From positions 1-64,000 of the forward strand of contig CAWKKW010000001.1 of NCBI GenBank assembly GCA_963850345.1: a stretch of 64,000 bases of DNA, given 5' to 3'. The DNA comes from CAWKKW01 sp963850345 (lineage in GTDB: Bacteria; Acidobacteriota; Terriglobia; Terriglobales; Acidobacteriaceae). Shown piece after piece: positions 44,655 through 54,186 of this stretch; position 1 is the first letter of the stretch, and the number at the start of each line of letters is the position of its first letter. Below the pieces are notes generated by a model that worked only from the letters and a program-made list of their open reading frames with translations, had not been told where the DNA came from and did no database searches. The position numbers and the translations under genes are program-made.

Positions 44655-45482
44655 GTGGCGGCGCCAGGCACGCATACCGATCTACAAGTACAAGACCCGC
44701 TGGATATGAAAGCGCTCGATGCAGAATTGGCGGGTACCCGATTCGCGGGAAAGCTGCATTTCTTTCCATCCATTGGATCGACGAACACGCGGGCGATGCA
44801 GGAAGGCGAGGCGGGTGCGCCGGACGGCAGCGTCTACCTGGCCAATGAGCAGACGGGCGGGCGAGGACGTGGCGCGCACCAGTGGCATTCGGCGGCGGGA
44901 TCGGGTTTGTACGTGAGCGTGCTGCTGCGGCCGCGCATGGCTCCGGCAGACGTGTTGTGGTTTTCGCTGGCCGCCGGACTGGCAGTGCACGATGCGTTGA
45001 GGCAAGTGACTTCGCTCGAAGCGGATCTGCGTTGGCCGAACGATCTGCTGTTTGGAGCGAAGAAGTTTTGCGGCATTCTAACCGAGTTAAATGCAGAGGT
45101 AACGCGGGTGCGGCACCTGGTGATCGGCATCGGGATCAACGTGCATCAGAAAAGCTTTCCGCCGGAGTTACGCGAGCTGGCAACCTCGTTGCGGATCGAG
45201 ACAGGGCGTAGTTGGCCGCGGCAGGAAATTCTGCTGGCGTTGCTGCAGTCGCTCGAGCGCAAAACAGTTGCGCTGACGGAAGAGACGAGTTCGCGGGCCG
45301 AGTTGCTGGGGCGCCTGGAGCGCGCGTCTTCCTGGATTCGCGGCAAACAGGTGACGGTGGAAGAGGGATATTCGGGAACGACGGCGGGCCTCGATGCTCG
45401 GGGCTTTCTGCTGGTGAAGACAGCGGATGGGGTGAGAACGGTTCTCTCGGGCGGCGTACGCGCGCCGGGAGCCAAGGCGTGA
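44655..45482 (+). CDS. birA: Biotin--acetyl-CoA-carboxylase ligase
   Basis: 275 residues. GGRGRGAHQWHSAAGSGLYVSVLLRP is the biotin/ATP-binding loop (GRGRxxxxW), with DLRWPNDLLFGAKKFCGILTE and the C-terminal SH3-like part. No N-terminal winged-helix repressor domain, so a group I enzyme without regulatory function. GTG at 44655 lies 2 bases after nadC; an ATG at 44706 (MKALDAEL) is an alternative, closer to the usual start of the fold. Confidence 0.9.
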   Translation: MAAPGTHTDLQVQDPLDMKALDAELAGTRFAGKLHFFPSIGSTNTRAMQEGEAGAPDGSVYLANEQTGGRGRGAHQWHSAAGSGLYVSVLLRPRMAPADVLWFSLAAGLAVHDALRQVTSLEADLRWPNDLLFGAKKFCGILTELNAEVTRVRHLVIGIGINVHQKSFPPELRELATSLRIETGRSWPRQEILLALLQSLERKTVALTEETSSRAELLGRLERASSWIRGKQVTVEEGYSGTTAGLDARGFLLVKTADGVRTVLSGGVRAPGAKA

Positions 45483-45486
45483 TCGC

Positions 45487-46296
45487 ATGCTGCTGACACT
45501 CGATGTAGGCAACACCAACACCGTACTGGGGCTCTATAACCTGGCGACGAATACGCCTGCGGATCTGGTTGCGCACTGGCGGGTGACGACGCAGCGAAAC
45601 CAGACTGCGGACGAGTATGGCGTGCTGTTTCTGAACCTTTTCGGCATGCAGAAGATCGAAGCGTCGGCAGTGACCGGCGTGATTATCTCGTCGGTGGTAC
45701 CGCCGCTCGATCCGACGCTGCGGCGCGTTGCAGAGCGCTACTTCAAAATAAAGCCGATGTTTGTGGAGCCGGGAGTGAAGACCGGCATGCCGCTGCTGAT
45801 CGACAATCCGGCCGAGCTTGGAGCCGATCGCGTGGCCAATGGAGTAGCGGCATTCGCGCGCTATGGCGGCCCGTGCGTGGTGGTTGATTTCGGTACTGCG
45901 ACGACGTTCGATGTGATTTCAGAAAAGGGCGAATACCGTGGAGGCGTAATCGCGCCCGGCCTCGGCATCAGCGCGGACGCATTGTTTTCGCGCACGGCGA
46001 GATTGGCGCGGGTGGACATTCGCAAACCGCCGCAGGTGATTGGTACCAACACGCGAGTGAATCTGCAGAGCGGCTTGTTCTACGGATACATCGGGCTGGT
46101 GGACGGGATTCTCGAACGCATCAACCTGGAGCTTGGCGCAGAGCCGAAGATCATCGCCACCGGCGGATTGGCTAAGCTGATCGCGCAAGGATCGAAGTAC
46201 ATTACCGAGATCGACCACATGCTCACGCTGGATGGGCTGCGGATCATTTACGAGCGAAATCGCGATGCGCGATCGAAGCCGCGCAAGAGTGGCTAG
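45487..46296 (+). CDS. coaX: Type III pantothenate kinase
   Basis: 269 residues. LTLDVGNTNTVLGLY at the N-terminus is the ASKHA phosphate-1 motif; LGADRVANGVAAFARYGGPCVVVDFGTATTFDV and RGGVIAPGLGISADALF complete it. It phosphorylates pantothenate, first step of CoA synthesis. birA and coaX are 4 bases apart, a common bacterial pairing. Confidence 0.96.
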   Translation: MLLTLDVGNTNTVLGLYNLATNTPADLVAHWRVTTQRNQTADEYGVLFLNLFGMQKIEASAVTGVIISSVVPPLDPTLRRVAERYFKIKPMFVEPGVKTGMPLLIDNPAELGADRVANGVAAFARYGGPCVVVDFGTATTFDVISEKGEYRGGVIAPGLGISADALFSRTARLARVDIRKPPQVIGTNTRVNLQSGLFYGYIGLVDGILERINLELGAEPKIIATGGLAKLIAQGSKYITEIDHMLTLDGLRIIYERNRDARSKPRKSG

Positions 46297-46338
46297 AGCA
46301 GGCCGGCTGGTTGTCTGCGGTCACGGAAAAATTCTGAA

Positions 46339-47034
46339 TTGAAAAACTACTTCAACTACTTCACTGAGATCGAGGAGCAATTTCAGCGGCGTCGCGGTTC
46401 CCTGCTGTTGTTGTCGACCATCGACTGGGCGCTGATCGAGACGTGGCGCGAAGCCGGGGTGCCGCTGGAGGCGGTGCTGCGTGGCATCGATTCGGCCTTT
46501 GACAAGTACGACGCGCGTAAGGCGACGACCCGGGTGCGGCGCATCAATGGGTTGGCATGGTGTTCGCAGGAAGTGATGGCGGCGGTGGAAGCGATGAAGG
46601 AAGCGTCGATCGGCGCGCAGCCTGCAGCCACCGAGGCGGCGCCAGGGCTGGAACGCGATCGTATCGCAGCGCATTTGCGCGAGTGTGCGAAGCAGCTTGG
46701 AGCGGCGACGTTGCCCGGAGTGGCGGCCGAGACGGCGAAGGCCCTGGCAGCCAGGCTGGAGGCGCTAGCAAATGAGGTTGGAGGCGAGCCACTGGAATCG
46801 CTCGAACGCAATCTAACGGTCATGGAAGAGAAGCTGTTCGCCGCACTGATGACCGCCGCGCCGGAGCCGCAGTTGCTAAAGCTGAGAGAGCAGGCGGCGC
46901 GCGAGTTGGCGCCATACCGCAGCCGCATGCAGGCGGTCCAGATCCGGCAGGTGGAACAGCAGTTCCTGCACAAGCGGTTGCTGGAGGAGTACCGTCTGCC
47001 GCGGCTGAGCCTCTTCTACATGAGCCAGGCATGA
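46339..47034 (+). CDS. Conserved-looking hypothetical protein coupled to an RNA methyltransferase
   Basis: 231 residues, almost all helical. Starts with TTG (MKNYFNYFTEIEEQFQRRRG) and has Ala/Glu/Leu-rich heptads. Motif DWALIETWREAGVPLEAVLRGID and DKYDARKATTRVRRINGLAWCSQEV suggest a DNA- or RNA-associated helical protein, but no family is recognised. Its TGA overlaps the ATG of the RlmD-like gene (ATGA), so the two are translationally coupled and may work together. Confidence 0.8.
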   Translation: MKNYFNYFTEIEEQFQRRRGSLLLLSTIDWALIETWREAGVPLEAVLRGIDSAFDKYDARKATTRVRRINGLAWCSQEVMAAVEAMKEASIGAQPAATEAAPGLERDRIAAHLRECAKQLGAATLPGVAAETAKALAARLEALANEVGGEPLESLERNLTVMEEKLFAALMTAAPEPQLLKLREQAARELAPYRSRMQAVQIRQVEQQFLHKRLLEEYRLPRLSLFYMSQA

Positions 47035-48326
47035 GGCTCGAGATCGAGAAAGCGATCTACGGCGGAGCGGGGCTGGCGCGGGCCAAGGTGGGAGAGGTGG
47101 CGGGCAAGACGGTCTTTGTGCCGTTCACGCTGCCGGGCGAGCAGGTCGAGGCGCACATAACCGATGAGCGGCGCAGCTTCGCGCATGCGGAGCTGGATGC
47201 GGTGCTGGAACCGGCTGCGGGGCGGACGACACCAGCGTGTCCTTACTTCGGAGCGTGTGGGGGCTGCCAGTATCAGCACGCAACCTACGGGCAACAACTG
47301 GAGATGAAGGCTGCCATTTTGCGCGAGACCCTGGAGCGCGCGCACGTGGGCGAGGTGCCGCCCATTGCGACGGTTCACGGAGAGCCGTGGTGCTATCGCA
47401 ACCGCATCCGGCTGCTGGTGCAGGCGCATCCCTTTGCGTTGTGCTATCGGGAGCGGCGGTCGAACACGCCGTTGCCGGTGGAGCGATGCTTAATTGCGGC
47501 CTCGGTTTTGGAGCGCGCACTCCGGGCCACGGAACGCGTGGGAGCGGGCCTGGGCGAGTTGTGCAACGAAGTTGAGTTCTTCACCAATGAGAAAGAGGAC
47601 ACTCTGCTGGTGTCGTTGACGCAGGCGCGTTCCGGGCCGTCCGCGTCCGCAAAGCTGGGTGCGTTTGCGACGGCGTTGGCGCGCGAGGTTCCAGAGCTAA
47701 GGGGCGTGGGATTGTTCACCGCCGGTATCGGCAAGCAGCCGACGCGCCTGGCGGCGCACTGGGGCGAATCGTCGCTGGTGTACAAGGCGGCGGGCTTCGA
47801 TTACCGCGTGAGCCTGGGATCGTTCTTCCAGGTGAACTTGCGGATGGTGGATGCGTTTGTGGAGTTGGCGACGGCGGACCAGGCAGGCGAGTTGGCGTGG
47901 GATTTGTATGCGGGGGTTGGGCTGTTTTCGCGCGCACTGGCCGCGAATTTCAAACGCGTGGTGGCAGTCGAGGCGGCATCGTCTTCCGCGGCAGATTTGC
48001 GGCACAATCTCGGCGGAAAGCCGCACACGGCGGTGGCTGCAGGAACGCTGGAGTTTCTGCGGCAGAAGGAGAGAGAGAGATTCGTCACCGTTCCGGATCT
48101 TATTCTGGTCGATCCGCCGCGCACCGGACTGGGGCATGAGGTGACATCGCTCCTGAGTAAAGTTGGGGCTCGCCGCATCGTCTATGTGTCGTGCGATCCA
48201 GCGACCCTCTCGCGCGATGTGCACGCGCTGATACAATCTGGCTATCACCTGCAGAAAATCTCCCTGGTGGATCTCTTTCCCCAGACCTTCCATATGGAGA
48301 GCGTCGCCGTGCTGGAGCGCGGATAG
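47031..48326 (+). CDS. 23S rRNA (uracil-5-)-methyltransferase RlmD/RumA family
   Basis: 431 residues. An N-terminal TRAM-like domain (KAIYGGAGLARAKVGEVAGKTVFVPFTLPGEQVEAHI) is followed by the 4Fe-4S Cys set CPYFGACGGCQYQ. The SAM-binding motif is DLYAGVGLFSRALA, the catalytic Cys (about 387) lies in VYVSCDPATLSRD, and FHMESVAVLERG is the C-terminal signature. It methylates U at C5 in rRNA or tRNA; the precise site cannot be told from sequence. Confidence 0.92.
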   Translation: MRLEIEKAIYGGAGLARAKVGEVAGKTVFVPFTLPGEQVEAHITDERRSFAHAELDAVLEPAAGRTTPACPYFGACGGCQYQHATYGQQLEMKAAILRETLERAHVGEVPPIATVHGEPWCYRNRIRLLVQAHPFALCYRERRSNTPLPVERCLIAASVLERALRATERVGAGLGELCNEVEFFTNEKEDTLLVSLTQARSGPSASAKLGAFATALAREVPELRGVGLFTAGIGKQPTRLAAHWGESSLVYKAAGFDYRVSLGSFFQVNLRMVDAFVELATADQAGELAWDLYAGVGLFSRALAANFKRVVAVEAASSSAADLRHNLGGKPHTAVAAGTLEFLRQKERERFVTVPDLILVDPPRTGLGHEVTSLLSKVGARRIVYVSCDPATLSRDVHALIQSGYHLQKISLVDLFPQTFHMESVAVLERG

Positions 48327-48356
48327 GACGCTCGACTTTGCAGGCGCGGGATCGCC

Positions 48357-51056
48357 ATGCCTGCTTCGGTTGCCACGCCGCCTCCGTTTGTGCCCTCAAC
48401 GCCCGCTGCGCCTGCGCGGGCTCATACCTCTGTAAAGACAACTCCGCTCGGATTCGAAACAGCGCCGGCCTTATTTGCGCTGTGCGGATTTGCCGCGGGT
48501 ATTTTAGAAGCGCGATGGGTGTGGACGCCGCCGGCCCTGGTGCTTGCGGCGATGGTGCTGGCTGCGGGTGTAAGTTGGGCAGCGGCGAGGGTGGCGATGC
48601 GCCTGGCACTGGTACCGCTGGCCTGCTGCTGGATTCTGCTGGGGGCGCTCTGTGGCGAAATACAGCCGAGGCCTGATCCGCAAAAGGCTTTGATCGCAGC
48701 GGCGGATACCACCTCACACATGGTGGAAGGGCGCATCGTGCGGATGCGGCCAGCGCAGGTGGTGGAGTCTTCTTTGCCCTACACCGGCGAACGGCGGCAG
48801 GAGAAGAGCCAGCAATTCGGAGTGCGGGTAACGCGCGTGGACGGGCGCGCAGTTGAGGGCGGTCTGAGTGCATCGATGTACGCTCCGGTGAATGCGCAAT
48901 TGCCGGCAATCGCATGCGGCGTAGAGGTGCAAGTGGCGCTGCGGATGCATCTGCCGGAGCGTTATAGCGATCCGGGTGTGTGGGATGGACGGGCCTACAT
49001 GCTGGAACAGGGCACCAGCGTGGTGGGCAGCGTGAAGGCGGCGGAGTTGACCGTGTTGCCGGGCCCCGCGTGGCCGACGATGGCGTGCAGGCTGCAGAGC
49101 TTGCAGCAGCAAGCGAGTGGGCGACTGCTGGCGTTCGCGGACCTGCAGAGCTCACCGATGCCGAACGCGCTTCGGCTGAGCCACGAAGATGCGGCAATGT
49201 TGAGCGCGATGGTGACGGGAGACCGGAGCTGGCTGCAGCAGCGCGTTCGGGTGGGGTTTGAGCGCACCGGGTCGTTTCATCTGCTGGTGGTGTCGGGGAT
49301 GCACCTGGCGATCTTTGCGGGGCTGGTGTTCTGGGCGGCAGAGCGGATGAGGCTGCCGCGGTCTGTGACTACGTTGGTTACGATTGCGCTTTCGTTCGGA
49401 TACGCGGTATTTACAGGGTTTGGACAGCCGGTGCAGCGCTCGTTCTGGATGGTGTGTTTGTATCTGGTCGCGCGGCTGGTGTGGCGGCAGAAGCAGGCTC
49501 TAAACGCGATCGGATTTGCGGGATTGTGCCTGCTGGCCTTCGATCCTCGGGCGTTGTTCGATGCTGGATTTCAAATGACGCTGCTGTCGGTGATCGCAGT
49601 GGGTGGCGTTGCAGGGCCGGTGGCGGAGCGGAGTTTTGGGCCTTACTTACACGCGTTGGGTTCTCTCGGCTTGCTCGCACTGGACCCGAGTTTGCGGCCG
49701 AAGGTGGCGCAGTTTCGGGTGAGCCTGCGGCTGGTGGAAGAGCATCTGCGGCCGCTGCTGGGAAGACGCGCAGCGCAGTGGGCGGTGCCGGCGTATGTGC
49801 GCTGGGTGCTGCGAGGCGCGGAACTGCTGCTGATTTCCGTGACGATTGAGCTCGCGATGTCGCTGCCAATGGCCGTCTACTTTCACCGAATCACGGTGCT
49901 GGCGTTGCCAGTGAATGTGCTCATTGTGCCGTTGCTGGCGGTGCTGTTGCCGTCGGCGCTGCTCACCTTCGTGGTGCTGCTGTGTATGCCGGCGGTGGCG
50001 GTGATCCCGGGGACGGTGACGGCGGCGCTGCTGCACGTGGTGGTGGGCATCGTGCATCTGTTTGCGAATCTGCGCAGCGGCGACTTTCGGATTCCGGAGC
50101 CGCGACCGTCGGCAATTGCGGGTTCGATTCTGTTGCTGGCGTTCGCGGTCTGGGCTGTGCGCCGGCCGCGATGGGGGGTGGCGATCGGGACGGCTGCGGT
50201 GCTGGCTTCGGCGATGTTGGCCGTGTTGCCGCACGCGATGGTGCGCAGGGCCGGCGTGCTCGAGGTAACGGCAATCGATGTGGGACAGGGCGATTCCCTG
50301 CTGGTGGTGTCGCCCGAGGGCAAGACGTTGCTGATCGATGGCGGAGGGAGCCCGTTCGCACCCCCACCGGGCGTGTCGCGATTTGATATCGGCGAGGACG
50401 TGGTGTCGGCGGTGCTGTGGTCGCGCGGCATTCGGCGGCTGGATGCGGTGGCGATGACGCACGCGCATGCCGATCACATCGGAGGCCTGCCGGCAGTGCT
50501 GGCGAACTTCCGTCCGCGCGAGTTGTGGGTGGGTAAGAATCCCGATTCGAAGGCGTACGACGATTTGCTGGCGGAGGCACAGCGGTTCGGCGTGGGGGTG
50601 CGTGCGCATGCGGAGCGCGATCGATTCGAGTGGGGTGGAGCGAAGGTGGAGGTGCTGGCGCCCGCGCCGGAGTATCAGCCGGGCAATGCGCCGGGAAACA
50701 ACGATTCTCTGGTGATGCGCGTGAGTTTTGGGACTACGTCGGCATTGCTCGAGGGAGACGCAGAGGGGCCGAGCGAGGACCGGATGCTGGCGTCTGAGCC
50801 GGTGCACGCGGACCTGCTAAAGGTGGGCCATCATGGGAGCCGGACGTCGACGACGCCGGCGTTTTTCAAGGCGGTCTCACCGTCGATGGCACTGATCTCA
50901 GTGGGCGCGAGAAACTTGTACGGACATCCACGGCGCGAGGTACTGGAGGAGTTACAGAACGCACGTGTGGGGACGTATCGTACGGATCTGGTGGGACTGA
51001 CGACGATCTACCTCGATGGGAAGAGGCTGGAGGCGGGCCCGTTTGCGGCGCATTGA
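48357..51056 (+). CDS. comEC: ComEC/Rec2 DNA-uptake channel
   Basis: 899 residues. N-terminal DUF4131-like part (about 35-250), then the competence membrane domain with many segments (VVSGMHLAIFAGLVFWAAERM, SFGYAVFTGFGQPVQRSFWM) and a C-terminal metallo-beta-lactamase domain: TAIDVGQGDSLLVVSPEGKTLLIDGGGS, MTHAHADHIGGLPAVL, LLKVGHHGSRTSTTPAF. All three domains are present. It moves single-stranded DNA across the inner membrane in natural transformation. Other competence genes are not in the window. Confidence 0.94.
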   Translation: MPASVATPPPFVPSTPAAPARAHTSVKTTPLGFETAPALFALCGFAAGILEARWVWTPPALVLAAMVLAAGVSWAAARVAMRLALVPLACCWILLGALCGEIQPRPDPQKALIAAADTTSHMVEGRIVRMRPAQVVESSLPYTGERRQEKSQQFGVRVTRVDGRAVEGGLSASMYAPVNAQLPAIACGVEVQVALRMHLPERYSDPGVWDGRAYMLEQGTSVVGSVKAAELTVLPGPAWPTMACRLQSLQQQASGRLLAFADLQSSPMPNALRLSHEDAAMLSAMVTGDRSWLQQRVRVGFERTGSFHLLVVSGMHLAIFAGLVFWAAERMRLPRSVTTLVTIALSFGYAVFTGFGQPVQRSFWMVCLYLVARLVWRQKQALNAIGFAGLCLLAFDPRALFDAGFQMTLLSVIAVGGVAGPVAERSFGPYLHALGSLGLLALDPSLRPKVAQFRVSLRLVEEHLRPLLGRRAAQWAVPAYVRWVLRGAELLLISVTIELAMSLPMAVYFHRITVLALPVNVLIVPLLAVLLPSALLTFVVLLCMPAVAVIPGTVTAALLHVVVGIVHLFANLRSGDFRIPEPRPSAIAGSILLLAFAVWAVRRPRWGVAIGTAAVLASAMLAVLPHAMVRRAGVLEVTAIDVGQGDSLLVVSPEGKTLLIDGGGSPFAPPPGVSRFDIGEDVVSAVLWSRGIRRLDAVAMTHAHADHIGGLPAVLANFRPRELWVGKNPDSKAYDDLLAEAQRFGVGVRAHAERDRFEWGGAKVEVLAPAPEYQPGNAPGNNDSLVMRVSFGTTSALLEGDAEGPSEDRMLASEPVHADLLKVGHHGSRTSTTPAFFKAVSPSMALISVGARNLYGHPRREVLEELQNARVGTYRTDLVGLTTIYLDGKRLEAGPFAAH

Positions 51057-51337
51057 GCGATTGAGCTGTGGGGATTGAGGTCAGGGCAGCCGAAGCCCCA
51101 GGCGCAGCAGGACGGTCTGCGGCTTGATGCGGTCGAACGGGATTCGACGGTATGGGAAGCGAGCTGGGTGGGGGCCCATCTTTTTCTATTTGCAGGGCAT
51201 CTTTCCCGTTGTACGATGCGCGCATTGGCGGCTTTTTTGCGTGGCTTTCGCGGGCCGGCTGAGGAGACGCCAGGAATGCCGGTCGGGTGGAGTTCGACTG
51301 GCGGCAACGTACGCCTGACACGGAGGACACCGCTTCA

Positions 51338-51655
51338 ATGGGCTTACGCGACATCGATGGCAACCAGGACGTTGGCAATCAGGACCGGAACACTCCCCCG
51401 CAGGAAGCAATTCAACAGACCCCCGAAGAGAAAAAAGAAGAGCAGCGCAAGATCCGGCGTCTCCAGTTGATGATGGACATGGTGATGTCGGTGATCGGGC
51501 AAGACGCGTCGCTGACGGTGGATGAAGCAGCGGAGCTGGTGGCGGATAGCCGCCGGGCCGCGCTGGCCATGTTCCCTGACAAGGAGCTGGCGTACAACAT
51601 CCTTTATAAGCCGCGGCTGCAGCGGTTAATGCGGGAGCGGTATCGGATTCAGTAG
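51338..51655 (+). CDS. Small hypothetical helical protein
   Basis: 105 residues. EEKKEEQRKIRRLQLMMDMVMSVIGQDASLTVDEAAELVADSRRAALAMFPDKELAYNILYKPRLQRL is highly helical and well conserved in appearance. Start at 51338 has GGAGG 14 bases upstream; a GTG at 51287 is possible. Located after comEC. No family recognised. Confidence 0.75.
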   Translation: MGLRDIDGNQDVGNQDRNTPPQEAIQQTPEEKKEEQRKIRRLQLMMDMVMSVIGQDASLTVDEAAELVADSRRAALAMFPDKELAYNILYKPRLQRLMRERYRIQ

Positions 51656-51847
51656 CCGTGTCCAGGTCCCGGAGTACGAGCCCGCGCAGGCAACCAGTGT
51701 GCGCCGGCGGCGAATACAGCAAACTCAGTTACGATATCGGGCGAGCGCCCAATCGGCGACGCAGCGGTTGTCTGCCAGGGCGGTCCGCGTCAAGGTGAGC
51801 CCTCGCTTGGGCGTGGTCTGTAATCGACTGTCCTGCAGTTTGAGGAC

Positions 51848-52264
51848 TCAGCCGGCGTCGGGGCCGGCGAAGAGAATCAGATTCCCGTCTGGATCCGAGA
51901 CCACGAAGGTTCTGGCACCCCACGGCTCCCTGCGCAGTGTTTGGTGAAACGGCACGGCCGCAGCGTTATAACTCAGAAACAGCTGCTTGATTTCTTCGGC
52001 AGTGGCGACGGTGATCGAAGCGGAGAGCAGATGGTCCCTTTGGCGGATTTCTTCGTCGAAGAACGGCGCGTCGATGAAACGCAGGGCAAGCCGGGCGCTG
52101 TCGCGGCTCACCTGTGCGTAGAACGACGGATCGCCATAGACAAAATCGACCGTGAAGCCAAGCTTGGCGGTGAAGAATTCTGTAGAGACGTTAAGGTCGC
52201 GAACGTAAAGGTGGGCGGCCACCGAATTGAGAATCGGGAGAGCGTCTGTGGGCGTATGGGACAT
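51848..52264 (-). CDS. Glyoxalase/bleomycin-resistance (VOC) family protein
   Basis: 138 residues from the ATG at 52264. AAHLYVRDLNVSTEFFTAKLGFTVDFVYGDPSFYAQVSRDSARLAL and FVVSDPDGNLILFAG are the two halves of the VOC beta-alpha-beta fold. Members bind a metal and act on small molecules or bind drugs. An upstream AGGAG is 12 bases from the ATG; the longer frame to 52414 is unlike protein. Confidence 0.9.
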   Translation of the reverse strand: MSHTPTDALPILNSVAAHLYVRDLNVSTEFFTAKLGFTVDFVYGDPSFYAQVSRDSARLALRFIDAPFFDEEIRQRDHLLSASITVATAEEIKQLFLSYNAAAVPFHQTLRREPWGARTFVVSDPDGNLILFAGPDAG

Positions 52265-52601
52265 GGCTCGTGAGGCTCCTGTTCTGAGCGCCTGGCATCC
52301 GGAAAGACCCGCTCGGCGCGCAACTCGTTCCTGCGCATCTGCCAAGGGGAAGTGTGCGGACAGGATCTCCGGATCGGAGAACTGCCGGAACCGGGGCAGA
52401 TGTTCCCGAATCATGGCAGCGACCGGGAGTGACGGTCACAGTGCCATCGCAGATACAGCTTGGGTGGCTTTCCGAGGTTTTCAAGATTCGGCATCGGCGC
52501 AATCAACGATCACGTTTGTGTAGGTGCGCGTTTGCCCTTCGCACTGCATCGATGCGCCCTACGCCGCATGAAAAGAATGCGGCGATTGTTTGCCAAAGAC
52601 C
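52265..52601. other. Gene-free stretch, nothing recognised
   Basis: Between the VOC gene start and the end of the permease-prefix-like gene on the same strand. No terminator, RNA gene or repeat is convincing. Confidence 0.4.
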
Positions 52602-53243
52602 TCAGGCTGCAGCGCGCCGAGACTTCGGAGCGAGTCTGTGCATTCTTACCACTGCTCCCGCTCCGACGGTCGCGAGGCAATCGGAAAAGTACCACGCCAG
52701 CCTCCAGAGTAGAGCACCGTCGCCCGTCCTGAATGCTGCATAGGTGCAGCCTACGACAGCGAGTGTTCCGAAGATGAAAGCAAGCATGGTTGTCGCGACC
52801 ATCTCTCGGCCCCTGGCTGCGAGAGCGACGAAGAAACCAATCAGCAGGAACGTGAGGAGGTGTTGGATGTCGAGCCCCGTGGATGCAAAGAAGATATACA
52901 GCGAGAGGTGATGTTCGAAGAATGGCTGAAATTTCTCGAGGATTGCGAATGTCACCGGGCCGATGGCGGGTCCTATAACCTTTCGCAGCAGGAACCCTAC
53001 GGCGACAGCGCTGAGGGTTATCCGCGGTGCAGTACGGAAACCGAAGCTGGCAAGGCGCGGGATGGTTTTCAGTGTTTGTCGCCAAAACCATCTCCGGGCC
53101 GATCGTGCTCCCGATTGACGTGCGACGGATAAGAACTCTTCAAACAGGTCACCCAGTATGGACTCGCCTTCATTCCCGATGGCGAATAGGCGAAGGAGCC
53201 AAACGGCGACAGTCGGCGGAACGGAATGCGGTTGCGATGTCAT
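52602..53243 (-). CDS. Permease-prefix-like membrane protein paired with PadR
   Basis: 213 residues. The N-terminus (PPTVAVWLLRLFAIGNEGESILGDLFEEFLSVARQSGARSARRWFWRQTL) matches the permease prefix domain that precedes MacB/FtsX-type ABC permeases in Acidobacteria. Then come four or so transmembrane segments, but the permease itself is missing. It overlaps the PadR gene by ATGA (53240-53243), a known PadR plus permease-prefix pairing. The truncated form may be a regulator or remnant. Confidence 0.75.
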   Translation of the reverse strand: MTSQPHSVPPTVAVWLLRLFAIGNEGESILGDLFEEFLSVARQSGARSARRWFWRQTLKTIPRLASFGFRTAPRITLSAVAVGFLLRKVIGPAIGPVTFAILEKFQPFFEHHLSLYIFFASTGLDIQHLLTFLLIGFFVALAARGREMVATTMLAFIFGTLAVVGCTYAAFRTGDGALLWRLAWYFSDCLATVGAGAVVRMHRLAPKSRRAAA

Positions 53244-53572
53244 GCGTAGCTCCGGATGAAACCTAGTCCCTCCGTCATGCTCTGCAGTGCGTAATGTGTG
53301 CGACTTGCGGCCTTTACTCCCTCGGCAGTTACGCGAAAAAAGCGCTTCGAACGTCCCCCGCGTTCCGGTGTCGGTTCGCCTCGATGCGAGGTCACGTACC
53401 CTTTTCTCTCCAGTCGATCCAAAGTGGCATAGACCGCGCCAATCGATACCTCACGTTGAGTGCGGAGCTCGATCTCCTGACGAACTGTAACTCCATACGC
53501 GCGATCGTCCAGTCGCAGGAGCGCGAGAACGATTATGTTTTCGAATTCGCCAAGATAGTTGCGGTCAGGCAT
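53240..53572 (-). CDS. PadR-family transcriptional regulator
   Basis: 110 residues. FENIIVLALLRLDDRAYGVTVRQEIELRTQREVSIGAVYATLDRLERKGYVTSHRGEPTPERGGRSKRFFRVTAEG is a complete PadR winged helix with its wing. A -10 TACTAT ends 13 bases before the ATG and no Shine-Dalgarno is visible, so the transcript is almost leaderless. A dyad at the same place is a likely autoregulatory operator. Forms an operon with the overlapping membrane protein. Confidence 0.92.
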   Translation of the reverse strand: MPDRNYLGEFENIIVLALLRLDDRAYGVTVRQEIELRTQREVSIGAVYATLDRLERKGYVTSHRGEPTPERGGRSKRFFRVTAEGVKAASRTHYALQSMTEGLGFIRSYA

Positions 53573-53590
53573 TATCTATACATAATAGTA
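53573..53590 (-). promoter_or_regulatory. PadR promoter -10 with overlapping dyad
   Basis: On the minus strand TACTAT at 53585-53590 is a -10 and is followed by TATGTATAGATA, giving opposed half-sites TACTAT and ATAG. No good -35 is seen. AT-rich, as expected for a PadR operator. Confidence 0.45.
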
Positions 53591-53734
53591 CAAACCTGCC
53601 TACACGGTTTAAGAGGTATTGCTTACGAGAAGCGAATTTTGAGGATTGAGAACTGTCTCTCTTACTGGCGGCCATTGAGATTGGCAGCCGCTGACCAAAC
53701 GGATAGCGTAAGTGATCGCTTTTATGGAGTTCAG

Positions 53735-54043
53735 ATGAAACAGCATTGGATCCTTCTTGCCGTCGCTCTCTTCGGTCTGATTGTCCCTAACAATATGTTC
53801 CTCTACGCTTCGCTCCACAGCCCAAACAGCTGCGGAAGCTTTGCCCACAATCTCCTCGCCTCATCCTTCATGCTCGACGCATTCTTGGCGATGGGGGTAC
53901 TAGCCTATTTCTTTGCTGTGCGCCCTATCGGCCCCGTGAGGTGGTACTGGTTTGTTTTGCTGTCCGTGTTGGGAGGTATGGCATTCAGTCTTCCGCTGTA
54001 CTGGTGGATGAACTCGAGACGCAAAACAACCGCTAGGGGGTAG
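53735..54043 (+). CDS. Small membrane protein (DUF2834-like)
   Basis: 102 residues with three hydrophobic segments: ILLAVALFGLIVPNNMFLY, LLASSFMLDAFLAMGVLAYFFAV and VRWYWFVLLSVLGGMAFSLPLYWW. The conserved Asn and Asp within membrane segments recall DUF2834. GGAG at 53725 precedes the ATG. Less GC-rich than the surroundings. Function unknown; divergent from padR. Confidence 0.7.
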   Translation: MKQHWILLAVALFGLIVPNNMFLYASLHSPNSCGSFAHNLLASSFMLDAFLAMGVLAYFFAVRPIGPVRWYWFVLLSVLGGMAFSLPLYWWMNSRRKTTARG

Positions 54044-54186
54044 CAAGTCCGGCTTCGACCGGAGCAAGTTGTGGGTAGTTGCTTCCGGATAGGTCCTAAC
54101 AATTCGGCTTGTATTGAGTGATCGCGCAGATTTTCAATCTTCCGAGAACAATCCTCGGCACCGTTGCGCGAACCAGCAGCGCCGCG

